A DNA stretch of 64,000 nucleotides. Source: Calliphora vicina. Taxonomy: Eukaryota > Arthropoda > Insecta > Diptera > Calliphoridae. The stretch is taken from assembly GCF_958450345.1 (NCBI RefSeq), contig NC_088781.1, positions 74,255,140-74,319,139 on the forward strand, given 5' to 3'. Made by a program: the position numbers and the translations under genes. Below, in pieces: positions 1 to 64,000 of this stretch; the stretch's first letter is position 1, and every line of letters starts with the position of its first letter. Below the pieces are notes generated by a model. The model was not told where the DNA came from. It worked only from the letters and a program-made list of their open reading frames with translations, and made no database searches.

Positions 1-40
1 CGAATTAGCTCCTCCAGGGACTGAAAATCTCTTCTTCTTC

Positions 41-774
41 TTATGTACATCTGGTAGTCAACCAGGCAATTCTAGAATATTCTATCCACTTGTTGCTCTG
101 GTGTGTATCATCATGTGCGTGCCTCATCATGTTCTGTAGTACGATCACGAAGTCTTTGAACGATTCTCGGGGTTTCTGATGTCTTCCGCGTATCTCATCG
201 TCAAGTCCTTCAAAATACCTGGGTGGAAGAAAAAATCGCAAGAAGTCATTTTTGTAGCTCTTCCACGTTTGCCACTGGCGGTTGTTTCTGAACCATAGCA
301 GCGCCGATTCCTTGAGCAACTCTTTTTGTCCAGACCATAAACATCCGCGAGCTCTTCCACTCGTTCAATAAAAGCAATGGGGTCCTTTCCGCCTTCGTAG
401 CGAAATGACCACTTCCACACTATATCTATTGCAGCCGGATATGTTATGTGTGTGACGTTTTGGGAACTCCGTTCGTCGTGTGGGTTTGGGTACATCAGGT
501 GGCCTGTGGCTGCTTGTTGTCCCGTTCTTGACGACATATATGATACAGAAGGTAATTCTAGCTGTGCCGGCATACCTGGTGTGTGACAGCGACCATGTTT
601 ATTTTCTAGTTCCTCCAGCCTGGTAAGAACCTTATCTTTATGTTCGCCTGATATAAATGACGCCAACCTCTTCCGCATTTCATCCACGGTGCCGCTAGCG
701 TCCAAATCGAACTCCTCTAGATACTGTACCAGCTCGTCTTTTCGTAGCGTATATGCCCATGATGTACGCACCAT
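41..774 (-). pseudogene. gag-like protein of the Gypsy-like element, frameshifted
   Basis: The first frame (774-145) starts at an ATG 46 bases after the primer site. It encodes an N-terminal SAP-like stretch (KDELVQYLEEFDLDASGTVD), a linker, and the beginning of a retrotransposon gag core (residues like PIAFIERVEELADVYG). The core then continues in another frame (319-41: ALLWFRNN, then FLRFFLPPRYFEGLDDEIRG), which is the usual gag pattern. The frames part in a run of five A on the minus strand near 322-330, so a 1-base indel is likely. A second shift seems to occur near position 90. This is capsid-type gag. It is unlikely to give a full protein unless the indels are sequencing errors. Confidence 0.7.
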
Positions 775-819
775 CTTGTTTGTGTTCTTCGATATAGCTT
801 TCCTCTTTTAATACAAATA

Positions 820-837
820 GTCCCTGCTCGGGCGCCA
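820..837 (-). other. tRNA-Lys-like primer binding site
   Basis: The minus strand reads TGGCGCCCGAGCAGGGAC. It differs at one position from the classical tRNA-Lys primer site used by many retroelements. It sits one base inside the LTR and upstream of gag, as expected for minus-strand DNA priming. Confidence 0.75.
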
Positions 838-838
838 A

Positions 839-1872
839 TGTAAGGAACCTCCGGTTACTCCGGGTTTGAAGCTGGGGTAGCGCTCAGCCTAGTCCAGGGT
901 CCTTGACATAAAACTTTAAAACACTTTTCTTTGTTTATTTTTTTCACTTCAGTTTATTTTGTTATTTTTTTTCTTAATTATATTTATTGAGCCACAAATG
1001 CTTCTTCTTATTGAGAACAATTTGTTTTAAATCTGTTTTGGTTAAGGTAGGATGTAATCCGCCTTGTTTTGCTGATTGTAAACCAGCGCCCTGTTCTCAC
1101 TATACAAAGGATCGGTGTTACCAAATCCGAATTTTATTACTCCCTAGCACTGCTCTGTAACTTGTTTATTCTTTATCTTACCGGCTTGTCACGTCTTACC
1201 CGTTCACTTGTACAACACAAAAGAGATCGATTGCTCTGTTAGATTAGTTTATATACATATTTTTGTTTTCTACAACTATTGTAGCTTTGTAGCTAATGCA
1301 GTAAAAAATGTTCGAACCGGTAGCGGTTGTAACAAAATTCATCTCAGTTGTTTGATCCTCTGTGTGTGTTACTATGTTTGTTTGTGATGCGGACTGCCTG
1401 TGTGTGTTGTATTGCTGGTATATATTGTGTTTGTTGTATTTCCTGGCTACTTCTTTGTCTTGTGTCCTCTTTAATACGGCTGAATATCTTCTCTCTCTCT
1501 TGACTCCTCTCTGTGACTCCTCTCTATTGACTTCTCTCTGTTGACTTCTCTCTCTGTTGACTACTCTCTGCTGACACCCTCTGCTGTTGATATTCTGCTG
1601 TAGACACTCTGTTGTTTATTGTCGCAGCCAGTATTGTACCCACCACCTGCCCCTGACTGTACGGCTCGTATGACCTCCTGTACCCCATCGTCCTCCGGAT
1701 CTCTGAAAGTAAATTAAACCCAAATATTGGCGGATGTAATCCGCCCCACTATGATGGATGTCATCCATCATCTGCCCAATAAAACAATAATAGTTTATTT
1801 ATTTGGCTTATTCCTAAGTTTTGTACAAATTAATTTATGTGGGTCTAAATTCCAAAAATTTAGGTCCTCACA
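839..1872 (-). repeat. Long terminal repeat (5' LTR of the Gypsy-like element)
   Basis: The two ends form an imperfect inverted pair. The + strand begins TGTAAGGAACCT, and the minus strand begins TGTGAGGACCTA. The inner end is separated from the primer binding site by one base. The length is 1,034 bp. A degenerate pyrimidine-rich tandem stretch (CTCTCTG and TTGACTC units) occupies about 1485-1620 inside the LTR. The outer boundary at 1872 is inferred from the inverted ends only, because the partner LTR is not in the window. Confidence 0.7.
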
Positions 1873-2100
1873 GATTAAAACTTTTCTAACATACATAAGT
1901 TCTAATTTTCGTATTTAATTTCATTTAATTTGATTGTCATCAGGTTTATGCATGATTTGCAGATTATTTTAACACCTTTAAAAAAATTTCGATCATAACT
2001 TAGAATTTTCGAATAAACAAACAAACATTGGTTTTTAAAAGCTTTAAAAACATACATTTATAGGTTCATTAATTAAATTTTTTTTTTCTTTGGTACAAAG
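1873..2100 (+). other. Cand1 intron tail and splice acceptor
   Basis: This is AT-rich non-coding DNA between the LTR and the first visible Cand1 exon. It ends in a long pyrimidine tract followed by ACAAAG, giving an AG directly before the ATG at 2101. No ORF resembling the missing first Cand1 exon is seen here, so that exon should lie left of the window, beyond the LTR element. Confidence 0.7.
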
Positions 2101-55404
<53,304 letters not shown>

Positions 55405-56012
55405 GTAAGTACATATTTCAATAATTAAAGCCATATTTTTTAAATTACTTGAGCAAAAAATTCACTATTAAACTCTATCTTATGCGAATTCGATGATAAT
55501 TGGATGAGAAAAGATTGTGAATACATTGAAAAAATATGGATACTTACAAAATAATGTATTACATTTTTTAACAGCTTCAAATATACATAGTACGGTATTC
55601 AAATTATTCGATTTTTCTCTTTTTCGAATAAAACGAATAAATGATTTTAACTTGTTCGAATAATTCGATCATATGTTTTAAATTAATCGAATTATTCGAA
55701 TAATTTAAATTTGTTTAAAAAACTAAAGAATGATGTTTTGATGTAGATGTTTTAATATTTTATTGTTAAAGAAAAACAAAAACTAAAGATTTATGTTAAC
55801 AATTCAAGTATTGATAATTTTAAAAAACATTCGAAATCATTCCATCAGAAATATTCTGATCAGATTCCCTGCATCAAAAATTAATACAATTGATGTTTTT
55901 TGAATCTTTAAAAATAGTTCCAAAAACCTACAACAGGGGGGCGTAAATTTCATAAAAAAAGTATTTTAGATTTTACCAAAATTTCCTTTCTATCACAACC
56001 CGTTAAAAAGTT
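55405..56012. other. Cand1: Start of the last visible Cand1 intron
   Basis: The donor GTAAGT follows exon E. The intron contains several TTCGAATAATTCGAT-like palindromic words (55590-55700) that may be the end of an unidentified element. No gene is seen. The intron extends beyond 64000 (at least 8.6 kb). Confidence 0.6.
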
Positions 56013-56024
56013 AGTCTTTAAATC

Positions 56025-58680
56025 TTAACCTAAACATTGCCGCTGCAATGTCCAACATGAGTGCTCGCTAAATGATAATCTGGCCATATCCAGTGTTTCC
56101 AATCGCCTCAGTCGTCTATGACCCTCAAATGACAGCAACTCCCTGGCAAGGGGGTTTGAATGATCCATTAGTTTTGAAATGTATTTTAGACTGGAGAGTT
56201 TGATCTCCTCGCGTATTATGGGGACATTGAGATCCCTATGGATATTACTATTGCGAATGTACCATGGGGCACCTGTTATTGTCCTTAACAGTGCTGACTG
56301 CTTTCTTCGCAATTTTTCAATGTTAGATGAGGAGGCTCTTCCCCATAGCTGAATGCCGTATAACCATATCTGTTTTATAATTGTTTTGTACAAAAGCACT
56401 TTGTATTCCAAGTCTAGAGTAGACCGTGGGCCAATTAACCAGTACAATTGAACTGACTATAATTTTATTTGTGTAACCTTGGCTTCAATATGGTGGGACC
56501 ATGCTAAACGGCGATCAAGATGGATACCGAGATATCTCACATGGCTCTGTTCTTGAATTTTGATATTATTTATCTGTATGGAAAGGCATTTTTCCCGTCT
56601 TAGAGTAAATGTAACGTGAACACATTTTGTTGCATTGACCTTAATTTTCCATTTGTCCAGCCATTTTTCCAAATCGCCGATGTGAGACTGGAGTTTTTCA
56701 GATGCTATTGCGGGGTTTTCATGTGTACTTAAAAAAGCGGTATCGTCCGCAAATGTAGATGTGTGAGTCAGTGCGCTCGCAGGCATATCTGCAGTATATA
56801 AAATATATAAAAACGGCCCTAGAATACTTCCCTGTGGTACACCAGCGGATATTTTTCGACGTGTCGAGATCACATCCTTTGATCTGATTTGGAAAGATCT
56901 TTCTTGTATGTAATTTTTAAACAGTTTATGTATGCTCGCAGATAGTAATCTAGTAATTTTGTGTATTAGTCCATCGTGCCAGACTTTATCGAAGGCTTGA
57001 GATATGTCAATAAATAATGCGGAACAATACTGCTTGCTCTCGAAGGTTTTCCGAATAAGTGTAGTTATCCGATGTACCTGTTCGATAGTACTATGTTTCC
57101 TTCTGAAACCAAATTGATGGTCAGGAATAATGCAATTTTCGTCAAGGTGCACTATACATCTCTCAAGTAACAACTTTTCAAAAAGTTTTGAGAATATTGA
57201 CAATAGGCTAATGGGACGGTATGATGTCACTTGAGTGACATCTTTTCCCAGTTTCGGTATCATAACTATATCAGATATTTTCCATGAGGATGGGAAATAT
57301 CCAATACGTAGTATTGAGTTAAATATGAACAAAATAATTCTTTGTGCTGAGTTTGGCAGATTACTTATCATCGTGGTAGTAATTTTATCTGTACCAGGCG
57401 ATTTTCCAGCCTAAATACCTTTGACCGTCGTCCTCACGGCATAGAACCGGAATTTTAGTGGGGCTGGCACCACATTATTTATGACATTATCTCTAATATA
57501 TGAATTTGTATAATTTGGGGTAAATACATTCTCCAAGTGATTGGCAAATGCTTCGATTTTTTCTGAAGTATTTTTTGCCCATTCTCCGTTCTGAAGTCGT
57601 ATGGGCGACTCATATACAATAGGGCATTGCATATTTTTCACAGCTTTCCAGAGACTATATTCTGTGTTCTTAGTAGGGTCTAAGTTTCTAAGATAATTTC
57701 TCAGGTTAGATTCTTTATTAATCTTTAAGGCGACGTGAAGTCTTCTTTGGCACTGATTAAGTTTAGCCTTTGCGTTCGGAGATCGCGATTGATAAGGGAC
57801 TCAATGTTTTTACGACATTTTTAATGTCTGTAATTCCCCAGGGTGACTGGGGGCGTGGACACTTTAACGGCGTTTGTTAAAATGTCTGTAAATATATCGA
57901 CAGCGGACTGTATCTCATATTCATTTTTCAATGAGATGTTTTGTGGCAAGTGTGAGCTAACATACATTTTATACTTTAACCAGTTCGTTTTCTTGTTAGG
58001 GAAACAAGAGTAAGAGTTTTTCAATTTACTTGGAACTGCTAATAACGTTAAAACTGTAGGCGAGTGGTCTGACGAGAGGTCCAGCGAAGGGATCACTGAA
58101 ATAAATTCTCGTTTTATATTCTTGATTACAGCGAAGTCAATTAGATCGGGAATCTTATTGAGGTCTGTAGGCCAATAAGTAGGTTGGCCACTAGATATGG
58201 CATCTAGTCTGTTATACGATATTGCTTCTAACAGTTGCCTCCCTCTAGGAGTAATAAGGCGAGAGCCCCAAAATGTATTTTTTGCATTGTAATCACCAGC
58301 TGCTACAAATCTTGGACCTAGAGTCCTAAAATATTCGAGAAACTGCTCTCGATTAATATTATACCTAGGAGGACAATATATTGAAGATATTGTAACTCTA
58401 CCATCAGGTATATTTATAGATGTGACCTGGATGTGATCCGTTTTATATTCTGGCATTGGGAAATGCCTAATATCCTTTCTCACTAATATAGCTGTTCCAC
58501 CACAAGCTCTACCACTTGGATGTTTTGTATCATAATAATAATATCCGTTAATTCTGAAACAGTTGTTTATGGTAAAGTGTGTTTCAGTAGTACGTCAATT
58601 TCCTGAAGGTGGAGAAATTGTTGAACTTCATTCTTATGTTGGCTAAGGCCGTTAGCATTCCAAAAACAAATTCTTAGAGA
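56025..58680 (-). pseudogene. Jockey-2 ORF2 (APE endonuclease and RT), several frameshifts
   Basis: The start near 58680 shows a short NANGLSQHK-like text. The endonuclease is 58483-57821 (YCPPRYNINREQFLEYF; GDYNAKNTFWGSRLITPRGR; IPDLIDFAV; SSDHSPTV). A connecting region follows at 57641-57411. The RT is 57371-56457 (IPKLGKDVTQVTSYRPISLL; QFGFRRKHSTIEQVHRI; FIDISQAFDKVWHDGL; AGVPQGSILGPFLYILYTAD; FADDTAFLS; RYLGIHLDRRLAWSHH). The C-terminal region is 56447-56025 (YGIQLWGRAS; APWYIRNSNIHRDLNVP). The RT domain of 300 codons is intact in one frame. Overall the ORF needs about four repairs. Confidence 0.88.
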
Positions 58681-58890
58681 ATTCATATTTTATTTAGCAG
58701 AATCTGCATGAGCATGCTTTGATTCTGCATCAATTGTTGAAACATATGTTGCATGTTCGCCATGAAACTGTTCATGGTTTGAATTAGATTCTCAATAAAG
58801 CTTTGAGAGTTAGTGTCGGGTACTTGTACACCCTCTTTTTGAATGCATGTGCATAAGAAAATAATGGGGTATTATTTCCACTGCTTCTTT

Positions 58891-59990
58891 TCATTTGGGT
58901 AACTGAACCCTCTTTTGTGGTATGGGCATACGATTTATTTTGATGTGACCGAACTCTTGGCAATTAAGGCACTGAGGTGGACCTTTGCGCTTAATTGGTT
59001 CTTCTACAATTATCTTACGATTAAGAAGATATCTTAAACCGTATATCGGATGAGTGTCACCCTTTTTCTTTAATTGAGCAGAGTTGAACGTAATTTCAAC
59101 TCTAAAATTTGGTTGAGGAATTTTGTGCTTATTTATTATATTGTGAATGGACTTCACTTCAAAGCCTTCAGACTCTAACGTCTTTTTTATATCATCAGTA
59201 GGCTCAGAACTATCCATGCCTTTGATGACTACTGTCAAAACTTTAGCATTTTTTAGTTGATATGTATAGCAGTTTCTTTTCTCGGAATCGAAATTATCTA
59301 CTACTATTCTGAAATTTTTTTCCGAGTAGGTGTGTATCTTTGTCTCTTGTAGATTTCCTTTACGCAGAGACCACGTGGAAAATCTCCTTACCTACAAGTT
59401 GGGTCAATTTGTTCACCAAAACATTTGTAGAGGGCTCGCGCAAATATAGGGGAGGTGGCTTATAGTCTGTTACAGGCTTTGCGGGTGTTTTTTCACTTTC
59501 TTGATTGGCAAGAATTGCAAAACGATTTTGACTTACCGGATTTTTCTTCACCTGTTTTGGATTTGGTTCCAATTTTGATGTCCTAGGACTGAACTGTCGT
59601 TATTTATAGTGATGTAACGGTCCATACCTGTTAGGATATTTTCCGTATTTTTCACTATACTTTGATTATTTTTTGGTATGGCTCCAGTATTTTTTGGTAT
59701 GGCGCCAGTATTTTTCAGCATTGAACTTAATTGGGTTTCATCGCCGGTTCTTATAGAGTTAATATTATCAATACTACTATTTGTGACATTGATCTCAGTA
59801 GCATTACTATTTTCATCAACCGTTTGAGTTATTGTTTGTTTTTTATATTTTCTTTTATGTTGTCTTCTACACAATTGTTTTGTTATGGCGCACTAGAGAG
59901 TGGAGATCTCTCGTTTGTTGGTGTTCTTACACTTAAATAGTTCATGTGGTCTTTTGGATCATATGTATTTTTATTGTTGTATGGAGAGCT
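58891..59990 (-). pseudogene. Jockey-2 ORF1 (gag-like), frameshifted
   Basis: The pieces in order are an N-terminal Ser/Thr/Asn-rich part (with a stop near 59885), 59874-59548 with a small duplication of KNTGAIP and then TGMDRYITINND, 59572-59360 (VSQNRFAILANQE; KPPPLYLREPSTNVLVNKLT), and 59238-58891 with the PRE_C2HC-like region (MTVVIKGMDSSEPTDDIKKT; PQPNFRVEI) and one zinc knuckle CLNCQEFGHIKIN that is degenerate at the last Cys. The expected second knuckle is not seen. At least three frame changes. Confidence 0.8.
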
Positions 59991-60080
59991 CACAACAAGG
60001 CGAATTTATACAAGGTGATGGTAGTTCTACAAAAACAACAAATGGTCTTAACAAATGTCAAAAAACAGAAATTAAAAATT

Positions 60081-60650
60081 AAACAAGTATGTATTAAAAC
60101 TAAATATAGTGTAGATAATTGAATAGTGAGGGCTTTACTTATTTATGCAAAATATAAATATTTTGTTAATTAGCTTAGAATATGTAGATTAGGGATATAA
60201 CTATTGACAATTTTTGCAAATATGCAAATTGGCATAGCATAGTCGAATAGAGCATTAAAAAATATAAAAAACCACGGTATTATTTTTTCGCGGTTGTTAA
60301 AAAAGTTCACGCACCAAACGCAATAAAGTTTTGCATTAAATATTTTCAATTATTTTGAAATACAATATATTTTATTTTAATAATAACTGCGGACATACTT
60401 CAAAATATAATTTTTAAATAAGGGAAGTATCCCTCACATTTGCAAAAAAAAGTTTGGTTTATTTTAGAAATTGGTGTTGGTGCGTGATGTTTTTGATTCC
60501 AAATGACCTACAAAAATGAATTTCATTACTTATACAACATCACGTGGTGGTATGCCAAAAATTTCACCAAAATCAGTTATATGCATAATGTAGATATTGG
60601 AGTATAAAAACAAGCTTTGACAGGTGATAGAACCAAACAAGCGATAAAAG
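60081..60650. other. Intronic DNA, nothing recognised
   Basis: AT-rich sequence. GTTCACGCACCAAACGCAAT (about 60306) and TTGGTGCGTGATG (about 60475) form a weak inverted pair. I see no gene and no C-terminal Cand1 exon here. Confidence 0.4.
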
Positions 60651-60651
60651 A

Positions 60652-63600
60652 GTGTGGTATGGTATTGGTATGGTATTCAGGCAGCCGTCCAAAACCTTAG
60701 GTATTGTTCAGCTCACTTGGGTCCAATAAACGTTCCCTTTGTGATACCTGAAAGGAGAATAAGAACAGAAAGGAAGAAAAAGGAAAATAGAAGTTAGAGA
60801 AAAGGGAAATCTATAGTTTGAGTCATAGTGAAGTTAACAAGAGTAGAGTGTAAAGAAAAAGAGGAGGAGGAGAGGAGTTAGGAATTCAAAGAATTCGAAA
60901 AACGCAGACCATCATGGGATGGTTGCTGGATCCCTAGAAGGTAAAGTTTGCGTGACCGGTCTTATCAACCATCCGCTTTCCCTGATAAAGGCGTCTTATA
61001 CACCTTAGTTTCTTCACAGATAACCCGGAAAGGGTACTGACGAATCTCTCACCTGAGAGCCTAGCACGTAGATCACCCAGTGCCGGGCAGTTACAAAAGA
61101 AGTGTACGATGGTTTCTTCCTCTTCCTCGTTCTGACAACTTGTACAGAAGTCATGATGAGGTAACCCAAGTCTTGCGGCATGAGTCCCGAAAGTGCAGTG
61201 ACCGGTGATCATAGCCACAAAGTTGCTCAGACGTATTCGTTGTAATCGAAGTAGATACGACGTGCGTTTACAGTCCAACGCAGGCCATATCATCCTCGTA
61301 GTGGTACAAGTGGGTTCATTACCCCACCTTGCTTGGGCAAGTTCGTAATACGCGTTTTGTATCAATTCCTTGTAGGTTGATAACGGGATTCCACAGAGGA
61401 AGTCTATTTCGTCGTCTGACATCAAGGCTCCTCTTCCCGCCAAGTAATCGGCAATACAATTGCCCTCATTGTCCCTGTGTCCACGTACCCATGTGAGTAC
61501 AACTGTCGAATGTCTCGCCATCTCATTTAAGGATGTCCGGCATTCCTGGACCATATTCGATGTTGTGTAAACACCTACCAGGGATTTAATTGCGGATTTA
61601 CTATCAGTATATATACGGATATCTCGACCAGATACACTGTAATATCTGAGCCAGTTTGCCGCTCTTCTAATGGCCGATATTTCAGCCTGAAGGATGCTGC
61701 ATCCATTTGGGAGCCTAAAGGATATTCTCATTCCGAATTCAGGAATGTATATGCCCCCGCCCACTCTATCCCCCTTTTTGGACCCATCCGTATAGATCGA
61801 TAGCCTCCTTTCATCGACAGGGAGACCATCAACAATCTCCATACTGGATGGGATAGAGAAACCGAAATTCCTCAGGAGGAAGGGTTTGGGGGTACTGTAA
61901 TCAATAAGATCAGGAAGATTTCGTATGTTTCCTATTATGCAAGCATGTCCATAGGACCTGAATTTCCATGCGTTGCAGGCCTTGAGCCTAAAGGCCGTGT
62001 TTAATGCCAATTGCCTGGCCATTAGATCTACTGGAATCGAATTGAGTAGAGTAAAAAGCGATTTTGTCGCGGTAGTTCGCAATGCCCCTGTTATCAGGAT
62101 TGCCATACGTCTCAATACCCTTTCAAAGAGTATGCGATTGGAGTCCTTATCCATTGCCTTCCACCAGACAGAGACCACATAAAATAGTATTGGTTTAGTA
62201 ACCGTATCGACTAGCCAATTCATGTTCCAGGGTCTAATACCCCATTTCGTGCCTATGGCCTTTTTGCAGATATACATAGCCGTCATGGCCTTAGCTGCTC
62301 TTGCCTCTACGTTGAGTTTCCAGGATAATTTCCTGTCAAGTATAATACCCAGGTGTTTTGCACTATCCGAGAGCGACAGTTCAGTTCCGCTTAGTCGGGG
62401 TAGCGTAAAGTTAGGAATCTTATTCCGTAAAGAGAACAGTACAAGTTCAGTTTTATTGGGATTTACACTCAAACCACTATCGATGCACCATCGATTTAAA
62501 ATTTCGAGTGCCGTCCCCAGTCTTGGTGATATCGTGCCCAGATGAAACCCTGATACCGCCACCGCTACATCATCCGCATAGGCAACAGTCTTGTAGTTCA
62601 GGGAATCTAGTTTTAAGAGCAGACAGTTTAAGGCCAAGTTCCACAGAAGTGGAGATAGGACACCCCCCTGGGGAGTGCCTCTTTTGGCAGATCTGGAGAT
62701 CGTGGTCGTTCCAATTTTAGAACGGATGATCCTATAATTCAGAAGGTACCTAACGAACCTAACTACTGATTGTTCAAGTCCTAGTGAATCCAGGGCTGAT
62801 ATTATGGTTGCAGATTTCACATTGTTAAATGCCCCTTCTATATCCAGAAAGGTGACAAGTGTGTAATTGCGGAATTCGATAGATTTCTCGATATACCCTA
62901 CTAGTGAGTGAAGTGCCGTCTCAACCGATTTCCCCTTTGTATAGGCGTGTTGAGAGGGAGATAATAATCCCTGGCCAACTGACATTCTTATATGAATGTC
63001 AATAATTCTTTCCAGGGTTTTAAGCAAAAAGGATGATAGACTTATTGGCCTAAAGTCCTTTGCCTTGGTATGTGAAGCCTTTCCACCCTTAGGTATAAAA
63101 GTCACATTGCATTCGGTCCATTGGTTAGGTATGTAGGACCATGAGAGACAGGCTTGAAATATCGTAATCAGCCATGGTGTAACTAATTCTGCATTGTTTT
63201 GCAGGTCAGAGAGATTTGTATGGATCAAAGCTCCGAATGGCCCAGAGTAGCTTATCCTCGTTAATCTCAATTGAAGATGAGATTCTATCATGGTGTGGGG
63301 ATTCATATGCCGTGCTAAATGGCAGGCTTCCCGGAAAGTGAGTGTCCATGAGTACTTCAAGAGTCTCTTGTCCACTGGTGGTCCATTTACCGTCCTGTTT
63401 CTGGATATAACCCTGAACGGTTGGTGATTTAGACAGAATCTTGCGCAAACGGCTAGTTTCAGAGGAGCTTTCGACGCCGCTACAAAAGTCCCTCCATGTC
63501 TTCCGTTTTGCATTTCTGACCAGATTTTTGAATTTATTCAGTGATGACTTATAAGTTGACCAGTCTCCTGATCTTTTAGCATCATTGAAGAGTTTGCGAC

Positions 63601-64000
63601 ATCTCGTCCTGGTGTCCGCTATTTCTGGTGACCACCATGGTGATCGCTTTTTTCCTCTTTGTACAGAGGATGCACAAGTGTGCTTAGTAGCCTCATTAAT
63701 GGAATTCGTAAGTGTATCTACAGCCCTTACAATGTCCTCAATATCGTTAATTGTGGGAGGTTGGGGTAGGAGTTCAGATAGAATACGTCGATGGTCATCC
63801 CATCTTGTCCTCCTCCTATTTAAAAAGGGTTCAACCCTATCTGGTTTCCTATTGATGGAGAAAACTAAATAACGATGATCCGAGAAGGAACAGTCATTTG
63901 AAACCTTCCAGTCTCTGATCATGTATGAATGGCTTGCACTGACAAGCGTGATATCAAGAACCTCTTGTCTATTTGCAACTACAAAAGTAGGTTCTGAACC
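60652..64000 (-). mobile_element. LOA-like non-LTR retrotransposon, copy 2, running off the window
   Basis: The 3' end is a short (TGGTAT)n run at 60652-60680 on the + strand, not poly(A). The 3' UTR shares CAGCTCACTTGGGTCCA with copy 1. ORF2 occupies 60934 to beyond 64000. The 5' part (ORF1 and most of the endonuclease) is outside. Confidence 0.88.
60934..64000 (-). pseudogene. LOA-like ORF2 (endonuclease end, RT, RNase H), one main lesion visible
   Basis: From 64000 to about 63206 the frame encodes the endonuclease end (CSFSDHRYLVFSI) and a linker (PWWSPEIADTRTRCRKLFND; WRDFCSGVESSSETSRLRKI) to SFDPYKS. There a small deletion removes the PGPDG-type motif and shifts frame. The rest (about 63240 to 60934) is a single open frame: FIPKGGKASHTKAKDFRPIS, QHAYTKGKSVETALHSLVGY, FLDIEGAFNNV, GTPQGGVLSPLLWNLALN, AYADDVAVAVSG, HLGIILDRKLSW, RNase H (IYTDGSKKGDRVGGGIYI; IYTDSKSAIKSL; TWVRGHRDNEGNCIADYLAG) and a Cys/His tail (CTSCQNEEEEETIVHFFCNC). 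The long frame suggests a young copy. Confidence 0.9.

Larger units (their letters stand above)
1..1872 (-). mobile_element. Gypsy-like LTR retrotransposon, 5' part (LTR, PBS, gag), cut by window edge
   Basis: The element reads on the minus strand. From high to low coordinate it shows an LTR (839-1872), a primer binding site (820-837) and a gag-like reading frame that starts at 774 and runs off the left edge. The LTR-PBS-gag order identifies it as an LTR retrotransposon, and the PBS and gag style fit Ty3/Gypsy. It lies antisense in the Cand1 intron that ends at 2100. Pol and the other LTR are outside the window, so completeness and the target duplication cannot be tested. Confidence 0.8.
56013..60080 (-). 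mobile_element. Near-complete jockey-clade LINE (jockey-2)
   Basis: On the minus strand ORF1 (from about 59990) precedes ORF2 (58680 to 56025). About 4.1 kb remain. The 3' UTR is shortened compared with the fragment at 52567 and lacks a clear poly(A). No confident target duplication was found. ORF2 has the same order and motifs as jockey-1, but the sequence differs enough to be another family. Confidence 0.85.

Noticed and set aside
1873..2100. Search for the first Cand1 coding exon just left of 2101
   Set aside because: No frame resembling the short CAND1 N-terminus is present; the sequence looks like an intron end.
55405..64000. Search for the C-terminal Cand1 exon
   Set aside because: No frame starting with the rest of the Arg codon and matching the CAND1 end was seen; the interval is two LINEs and AT-rich DNA.

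Overview
The window is a piece of an AT-rich dipteran genome, most likely a calyptrate (blow-fly, house-fly or stable-fly type). I infer this from a fly-like CAND1 protein interrupted by introns and from a dense community of jockey, LOA-like, Helitron, Tc1, hAT and Harbinger elements. No species can be named from the sequence alone.

Only one host gene is evident: Cand1 (Cullin-associated NEDD8-dissociated protein 1), on the + strand. Five coding exons are visible: 2101-2774, 2831-2993, 49762-51126, 54112-55092 and 55161-55404. All have GT/AG junctions and consistent phases. Together they give about 1,142 residues. A short 5' coding exon (about 15 residues) and the last about 90 residues lie outside the window. 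Exon 2831-2993 and exon 49762-51126 are separated by a 46,768-bp intron. Coding sequence is only about 5% of the window; most of the recognisable remainder is transposable elements.

Layout. 1-1872: 5' part of a Gypsy-like LTR element, antisense, in the Cand1 intron before 2101. 3.2-14.3 kb: MITEs, foldback elements with internal tandem units, and a nearly identical 2.5-kb tandem duplication. 14,372-21,820: a hAT element with an exact 8-bp target duplication, carrying a nested Tc1-like element and a nested LOA-like LINE. 22.4-34.1 kb: a long-TIR element split by a Helitron and by a full-length jockey LINE; the jockey is itself split by four DNA elements (hAT, Transib-like, a MITE, PIF/Harbinger). 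Each insertion has its own target duplication and sits in a readable jockey frame. 34.5-36.2 kb: candidate solo LTR, a hairpin, and a dispersed fly repeat. 37.5-39.0 kb: a Copia fragment with an exact 213-bp internal duplication. 39.5-42.4 kb: a long-TIR foldback element splitting an Arg/Gln-rich coding remnant. 42.8-48.5 kb: pogo/Tigger, jockey, BEL/Pao and hAT remnants. 51.1-54.1 kb intron: a truncated jockey, a MITE and a (GAAA)n microsatellite. 55.4-64 kb: a second near-complete jockey and a LOA-like LINE with a very long open ORF2.

Apart from Cand1, every coding region recognised is a transposon gene, and nearly all are broken by frameshifts, stops, deletions or insertions. The most informative aspect is stratigraphic: nested insertions with intact target duplications allow the order of events to be read. 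I found no tRNA, rRNA, CRISPR array or bacterial-type operon. Family-level statements rest on motifs I recognise, not on a database search.
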